Below are positions 17,562-20,779 of a stretch of DNA of 20,779 bases, in pieces. This stretch comes from Oscillospiraceae bacterium. Lineage in GTDB: Bacteria; Bacillota_A; Clostridia; Oscillospirales; Oscillospiraceae. The notes beneath the pieces were generated by a model. It ran no database searches and had not been told where the DNA came from. It was given only the letters and a program-made list of their open reading frames with translations. Where the stretch lies: positions 1 through 20,779 of the forward strand of contig JAFQDR010000053.1 in the NCBI GenBank assembly GCA_017415945.1. Reading direction: 5' to 3'. Each line of letters opens with the position of its first letter. Position 1 is the first letter of the stretch. The position numbers and the translations under genes were made by a program.

Positions 17562-17963
17562 GTTACATTTTAATGTTGATTGCTTTTTGGACATTATTGG
17601 CATTTGTGCAAAATATCGGACGGACGATCCACATCCAATACCCGCCGCAGTCATAAACAAGAAAAATCGCTCAGCATAAACCAACGCTGAATAAATCAAA
17701 GGGTGGCGAAGGAAGACCTGCGCGAAAATAATTTCAGCTTGAAAAGGTTGTAACCTTTATTGAACCCCATTCTTTCTTTAACTACTGCATCCCATCCGCT
17801 GCGCCACGATCACGACCACATACCTGACCACAATCAGATCCGGAACACATGGAAACAGCGGATACAAGAGCGCACAAGATCATCTTTCGTCAAGCGGAAA
17901 GCGCCTGAAACGGCCGCAAATCGTTAGACGGATGCCTGACCACCTCTTCGGGACCAAGATGGC
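17562..17963. other. Gene-free stretch with relics
   Basis: No convincing coding region is seen. A short plus-strand frame ending near 17679 matches nothing I recognise. The word CCTGACCAC occurs at 17823 and 17935, and GACCAC three times overall. Two stretches (17774-17788 and 17814-17832) resemble sequences at 517-531 and 668-686. The stretch looks like degraded mobile-element DNA next to the tRNA-like end at 17964. Confidence 0.4.
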
Positions 17964-17991
17964 GAAGGTTCGATTCCTGTCACTCCGACCA
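17964..17991 (+). other. tRNA 3'-end-like fragment (possible attachment site scar)
   Basis: The bases contain GGTTCGATTCC, the T-loop/B-box consensus of a tRNA, followed at the right distance by CACTCCG, an A and CCA, exactly as in a tRNA 3' end with encoded CCA. The upstream T-stem strand is imperfect, and no matching CGGAGTG acceptor strand or anticodon arm is found upstream, so there is no complete tRNA. Elements that integrate into tRNA 3' ends leave such copies. Confidence 0.5.
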
Positions 17992-17992
17992 A

Positions 17993-18038
17993 AAATCAGC
18001 CGAAAACGGGTCTTTTGAAACACGTTTTCGGCTGATTT
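17993..18038 (+). terminator. 16-bp perfect hairpin directly after the tRNA-like end
   Basis: Bases 17993-18008 (starting AAATCAGCCG) are perfectly complementary to 18023-18038 around a 14-base loop. It starts two bases after the CCA, the usual place of a tRNA terminator, though the trailing sequence ATTGTATAGG is only weakly T-rich. Confidence 0.65.
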
Positions 18039-18093
18039 ATTGTATAGGTTTCACAAACGGCGAATTTCGATCAAAGAAAATTTAAATGCAAAA

Positions 18094-18127
18094 ACACCGA
18101 TGAGATTTTGCTTGCCCTCATCGGCGT
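18094..18127 (-). terminator. Intrinsic terminator of the minus-strand membrane protein/TetR unit
   Basis: On the minus strand ACGCCGATGAG (18117-18127) pairs with CTCATCGGTGT (18094-18104), with one G-U pair, and is followed by a short T run. The last codons of the membrane protein lie inside the stem. Confidence 0.8.
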
Positions 18128-18729
18128 TCACTTATTCTTTTCGTATTGTTCAGCGACCTGAAGATAACCTTTTCCTTCCGCACCAGATTCAGTCCAAGCA
18201 GAAACACGATGATACATACGGCACAACCGGTTGCAGCGTTCATGATGCGTATTCCCGACTCGCTCATTCCCTCAAAAGAAACGAGCATAGATCTCTGCAA
18301 AGAGAAGATCGAAACAAAAGCCGTCGCAAAAGAAATATTCCGCAGTGTCACCGCCTTTGCAGAGCGGATATGGCGTGACTTTACAAGTTTCACTGTTGCA
18401 AGCGTGATTTTCGCGAACGCATACACAGCAATGGAGATCATAACGATCTCGTGAAAGACGGTTCCTCTATCTGTCACGACGGCAAGCACCACGGTTCCGG
18501 CGAGCGGTACGGACAGCACCATAAGCATGATACCGGCGAATTTTGTAACAAAACGACCGTTTTGTTTTGTCATGATGACAGCGAATCGGGCGGTACTTAG
18601 AATCACGTAATAGACACCAACCGTGAACAGCCACCACGAGCGCTCCATCACGCCGAAAACAATGTGATATGCGCTGAACGCCATATTGAGTGCTAAACTG
18701 GCAAGTGCAGATTTAAAGATTCTGTCCAT
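18118..18729 (-). CDS. Six-helix integral membrane protein of unknown function
   Basis: This 203-residue protein has about six hydrophobic segments (roughly residues 8-28, 32-53, 64-85, 92-116, 130-150 and 161-183), short charged loops and a basic C-terminal tail ending SERR. It has no motif I can tie to a transporter or enzyme family. Its start lies 17 bases inside the end of the TetR-type gene, so the two are translationally linked; the RBS (GGAAAG) is weak. A terminator follows at 18094-18127. Small membrane proteins encoded next to a TetR-type regulator are often controlled by it and involved in export or envelope stress; this is context only. Confidence 0.75.
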   Translation of the reverse strand: MDRIFKSALASLALNMAFSAYHIVFGVMERSWWLFTVGVYYVILSTARFAVIMTKQNGRFVTKFAGIMLMVLSVPLAGTVVLAVVTDRGTVFHEIVMISIAVYAFAKITLATVKLVKSRHIRSAKAVTLRNISFATAFVSIFSLQRSMLVSFEGMSESGIRIMNAATGCAVCIIVFLLGLNLVRKEKVIFRSLNNTKRISERR

Positions 18730-19318
18730 GTATTTTCAACTTTCCGAGAACACACTCGGTGATGACACCGATAATGGTATCAATACTGTCAGCACAGTCA
18801 CCTGCGAGCCACTCCATAACGATCACCGTAATACCCGAAAGATAGAATTTCATGACATAGCCTCTGATGTTTTCGGGGAAATCAAACCGCGCGAGAATCG
18901 GGTCGAAAATGTATGTAAACATTTTTTGATACACCTTATCAAATCCCATAAAGCCGAACTCCTTCATCGTGGTTTGGAACAGGCGCTGATTGTCTTTCAT
19001 GAATGTAAGGTACGGTGTCAGATATTCGGGTGTGATAAACAAAAGATCCTTCAGATCCGTTTTTGAATATCGGAGCGTAATACTTTCCTTATCAACTGTG
19101 AAATAAGAACTGAAGCGGTCGAGGATGTATTGTGTGGCCTCCTGTAAGAGATCGGAGGTGTTGTCATAGTGGAGGTAGAATGTGGAGCGATTCACACCCG
19201 CCTTATCGCAGATCTCCTTGACGGTGATATACTAAAACTCCTTCTTTTCGAGAAGCGAAATGAGGGCTTCGTCCATTTTCACCGCTGTATTAAAATATTT
19301 GCTTTCATTCTTGTTCAT
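18713..19318 (-). pseudogene. TetR-family regulator interrupted by one in-frame amber codon
   Basis: The frame starts at ATG 19318 with AGGAGGG upstream and encodes MNKNESKYFNTAVKMDEALI, continuing SLLEKKEF, a TAG at codon 29 (19232-19234), and then YITVKEICDKAGVNRSTFYL in the same frame. This is the canonical TetR helix-turn-helix, where an acidic residue normally fills the stop position (GAG to TAG would need one change). The rest (about 201 codons in all) is open and ends at 18713. The only other start, ATG 19195, lies inside the HTH recognition region and would give a 160-residue protein unable to bind DNA normally. Either the gene was inactivated recently, the codon is read through, or the base is a sequencing error. 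It sits in a unit between two membrane-protein genes. Confidence 0.85.
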
Positions 19319-19342
19319 AGGATGCGCCCTCCTTTTTCGATA

Positions 19343-19696
19343 TTATTTTCCCTCGCTGATCTCTCTTGCAAGCTCCACAATCTCAAACGCATATTTTTTC
19401 TTGCCGTTTTCAAGCATCCTCTTATAGATAGGATAATTCACACCGCATCCGATCATACCGATAATTCCGACGACGATTCCGAGAAGCATACCGGCGATAC
19501 CGCTTCCGATAACCTGCATTGCAAGACACATTCCCGTGCCGAATACAAGCGCGGATATGATGCCGAATGTGTAGGTGAATACAGTTGCCGGCATTTTTGC
19601 CTTTGCATCGAGCTTTCGAAGTGTTACGATTTTGGAGTTATCCTTGGGGGCATACTCCTTGGCGATAGATTCTGCGTAGATTTTGTCTGTGTTCAT
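19343..19696 (-). CDS. Small membrane protein with two transmembrane helices
   Basis: This 117-residue protein starts with a charged cytoplasmic-looking segment (YAESIAKEYAPKDNSKIVTL, residues 7-26). Two long hydrophobic helices follow (about 39-61 and 64-90, the second rich in Gly and Ile), then a charged tail (YKRMLENGKKKYAFEIVELA). I recall similar clostridial proteins, sometimes labelled dihydropteridine reductase, but no enzyme motif is visible and that name should not be trusted. RBS AAAGGAG lies before ATG 19696, and a probable promoter is at 19727-19755. It heads the minus-strand unit whose next gene is the TetR-type regulator, 24 bases downstream, and may be a regulated target. Confidence 0.8.
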   Translation of the reverse strand: MNTDKIYAESIAKEYAPKDNSKIVTLRKLDAKAKMPATVFTYTFGIISALVFGTGMCLAMQVIGSGIAGMLLGIVVGIIGMIGCGVNYPIYKRMLENGKKKYAFEIVELAREISEGK

Positions 19697-19726
19697 TTTG
19701 TTATCTCCTTTTCATGTGATGTCTAT

Positions 19727-19778
19727 ATTGTACCAGATGAAAAAGGAAATCGGAAGAACACGTTTGCGGGAATGTGTT
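19727..19778 (-). promoter_or_regulatory. Promoter and possible TetR-type operator of the membrane-protein unit
   Basis: On the minus strand TACAAT (19727-19732) lies 31 bases before the start of the 117-residue protein, with a weak -35 (TTCCGA, 19750-19755). Immediately upstream, 19757-19778 is an imperfect palindrome with arms AACAC and GTGTT, a shape typical of TetR operators. Confidence 0.45.
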
Positions 19779-19833
19779 GTTTTGAGTGTTTTATCGTGTT
19801 AATTGTAAATGAGCAATTTCCGTCTCTCCGTCC

Positions 19834-19866
19834 AAAAGGCTCTGATATATGAACTCAAAGCCTTTT
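19834..19866 (+). terminator. Terminator-like hairpin just outside the IS110 element
   Basis: AAAAGGCT (19834-19841) pairs with AGCCTTTT (19859-19866), followed by further T residues. No gene ends here on the plus strand, so it may belong to a gene lost or displaced by the insertion. Confidence 0.5.
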
Positions 19867-19881
19867 TCTTTGGTACAATAT

Positions 19882-19926
19882 AAGCATAGCCCTATACTGA
19901 GCAAATCGGTATAGCCAGCTATGCTT
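19882..19926 (+). other. Two-tier hairpin at the left end of the IS110 element
   Basis: AAGCATAG (19882-19889) pairs with CTATGCTT (19919-19926), and inside it CTATAC (19892-19897) pairs with GTATAG (19909-19914). T5 follows directly. It is either the target hairpin into which the element inserted or part of the element's own end. Confidence 0.55.
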
Positions 19927-19940
19927 ATTTTTGTTATAAT

Positions 19941-20100
19941 AAGAGAGCAATGGACTGACGACGTTTTCTTTGAGCTTCGTGTTCGTTAGGCAAAGCGTCA
20001 TCCGTTCTCTTGTTATAAAGATTCGATTAAGCAGGTTGTTCCGTTTTTGAATGGGTGGGCGAGCCCACCCATTCAAAAAATGCGTTCGCGTCACGAGCCA
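19941..20100 (+). ncRNA. Candidate IS110 bridge RNA in the transposase leader
   Basis: IS110-group elements are known to express a structured bridge RNA from the non-coding leader. Here TATAAT (19935-19940) stands just before a nested stem: AAGAGA (19941) with TCTCTT (20006), GGA with TCC, GACG (19957) with CGTC (19996), and CTTTG (19968) with CAAAG (19991). An 18-base loop remains between the last pair, which could be a target-binding loop. A second, very stable stem lies at 20044-20079. Limits are approximate; the -35 would come from the joined right end in the circular form. Confidence 0.5.
20044..20079. repeat. 16-bp perfect inverted repeat inside the IS110 leader
   Basis: Bases 20044-20059 (TTTTTGAATGGGTGGG) are exactly complementary to 20064-20079 around a CGAG tetraloop. 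It lies between the candidate bridge-RNA stem and the transposase start. It may close the RNA as its 3' stem-loop, or block read-through transcription into the transposase from outside. Confidence 0.8.
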
Positions 20101-20159
20101 AAATGAGTCGTAATAAGCTGAAACGGTACATTGCAGAAACAACAAAAAGGAGGATTTTT

Positions 20160-20779
20160 ATGATCTGCGTTGGTATTGACATCGCAAAAGGAAAAAGCAC
20201 CGTATGCTTTTTGAAACCGGGCGGAGAGGTTCTGAGGATACCTTACGACATCGAACACATCGCCGAAGAAATTACAAAGCTTATACGGGATATTCGCTCG
20301 TATGACGAGGAGGTTAGCGTGGTACTAGAAGCCACGGGACACTACCATTTACCCGTGGTAGCACAGCTGCTTGAAGCAAATATTTTTGTTTGCGTGGTAA
20401 ACGCTCTACGCATGAAAAAGTTTTGTTCTCAGGATATTCGCAAAGCAAAGACAGACAAGATTGACTCTATGAAGATCGCCGCCTTCGGTCTTACTTATTG
20501 GCAGGATCTCAAGGCTGCCAAACCTACAGACGAGGTATACCGCGAACTGCGGTTGCTTTCAAGGCAGTATTTCCAGCTTACTTCTATGCTCACCAAAGCG
20601 AAAATTACCATGGGTAACGTTCTCGACAACGTTATGCCGGGTATTACAAAACTCTTATATGACCGCGCTCCAAACCACAAATTAACGGATTTTGTACTCA
20701 GATATTTACATTTTGACAAGATTTCCGCTATGGGAGAGAAAAGATTTACCACCGACTACTGCAAATGGGCAAAAAAACA
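20160..20779 (+). CDS. IS110-family DEDD transposase (N-terminal 206 residues, truncated by window end)
   Basis: ATG 20160 with AAGGAGG seven bases upstream opens a frame that reaches the window edge without a stop. MICVGIDIAKGKSTVC shows the RuvC-like start with Asp7, VVLEATGHYH gives Glu57, and KTDKIDSMKIA gives Asp99 and Asp102, the DEDD tetrad of IS110-family recombinases. A helical region with LRLLSRQYFQLTSMLTKAK follows, the expected coiled part before the C-terminal Tnp_20 domain with its catalytic serine, which lies outside the window. The enzyme moves the element by bridge-RNA-guided recombination. The long leader places it in the IS110 rather than the IS1111 group. No interruption is visible, so the element may be active. 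Confidence 0.9.
   Translation, partial: MICVGIDIAKGKSTVCFLKPGGEVLRIPYDIEHIAEEITKLIRDIRSYDEEVSVVLEATGHYHLPVVAQLLEANIFVCVVNALRMKKFCSQDIRKAKTDKIDSMKIAAFGLTYWQDLKAAKPTDEVYRELRLLSRQYFQLTSMLTKAKITMGNVLDNVMPGITKLLYDRAPNHKLTDFVLRYLHFDKISAMGEKRFTTDYCKWAKK

Larger units (their letters stand above)
19880..20779 (+). mobile_element. IS110-family insertion sequence, left part (runs off the window)
   Basis: A DEDD transposase gene beginning at 20160 is preceded by about 280 bases of highly structured non-coding DNA, the layout of the IS110 group. No terminal inverted repeats are expected for this family, so the left boundary is uncertain. I place it near the hairpin at 19882-19926, after the host-type terminator. 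Confidence 0.75.

Noticed and set aside
17485..17679. Small frame at the end of the TIM-barrel gene
   Set aside because: Its first part is out of frame inside the isomerase-like gene and the tail matches no family I know.
19343..19696. Dihydropteridine reductase label for the small two-helix protein
   Set aside because: No nucleotide-binding or flavin motif is present; most of the protein is two membrane helices.
19169..19852. Long plus-strand open frame of 227 codons
   Set aside because: It lies antisense to the TetR-type gene and the two-helix membrane protein, which have RBSs and family features; it has neither and its composition looks like a reverse-complement shadow.
19801..19866. Possible second tRNA 3' end (CTCTCCGTCCA) before the hairpin at 19834
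   Set aside because: There is no T-loop TTCRA at the required distance, so only the ending resembles a tRNA.

Overview
The window looks like the chromosome of an anaerobic, low-to-mid GC member of the Clostridia (Bacillota), probably a gut or rumen Oscillospirales-type bacterium. The signs are strong AGGAGG ribosome binding sites, lipoprotein sugar-binding proteins, an oxygen-sensitive glycyl radical enzyme, a DUF6809-type small protein, a clostridial-type peptide deformylase remnant, and IS3 and IS110 elements. This placement rests on gene content only.

Region 1 (1-5500) is an accessory patchwork. A compact minus-strand operon (4106 to 1493) encodes an XRE-type DNA-binding domain fused to a PfkB sugar kinase, a D-lyxose/D-mannose isomerase-like cupin, and a class II ketose-bisphosphate aldolase. 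Together they form a self-contained isomerase-kinase-aldolase sugar route. Decayed DNA brackets it on both sides. There are two copies of a DUF6809 block (one intact, one decayed), two IS3 transposase remnants, a fragment resembling a conjugative-element sigma factor, and a peptide deformylase gene without its N-terminus.

Region 2 (5500-17561) is a coherent glycan-utilisation locus. The order is lipoprotein solute-binding protein 1, a PL8-family polysaccharide lyase without a signal peptide, a GH2 beta-mannosidase-like enzyme, solute-binding protein 2, a convergent AraC-family regulator, and, divergent from that, a glycyl radical enzyme followed by a xylose-isomerase-like TIM-barrel protein. 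The two binding-protein promoters share a 39-bp block with 29 identical positions, and a looser version lies in the AraC/glycyl-radical-enzyme intergenic region. The likely reading is one AraC-controlled regulon: binding proteins capture an oligosaccharide, PL8 and GH2 cut it in the cytoplasm, and the glycyl radical enzyme plus the isomerase process a product. No ABC permease and no radical-SAM activase lie in the window.

Region 3 (17562-18117) has no gene. It holds a tRNA 3'-end-like fragment directly followed by a 16-bp perfect hairpin, which resembles an integration scar.

Region 4 (18118-19732) is a minus-strand unit: a small two-helix membrane protein, a TetR-type regulator interrupted by one in-frame amber codon, and a six-helix membrane protein.

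Region 5 (about 19880 to the end) is the left part of an IS110-family insertion sequence. It has a structured non-coding leader that is a good candidate for a bridge RNA, followed by a DEDD transposase that runs off the window.
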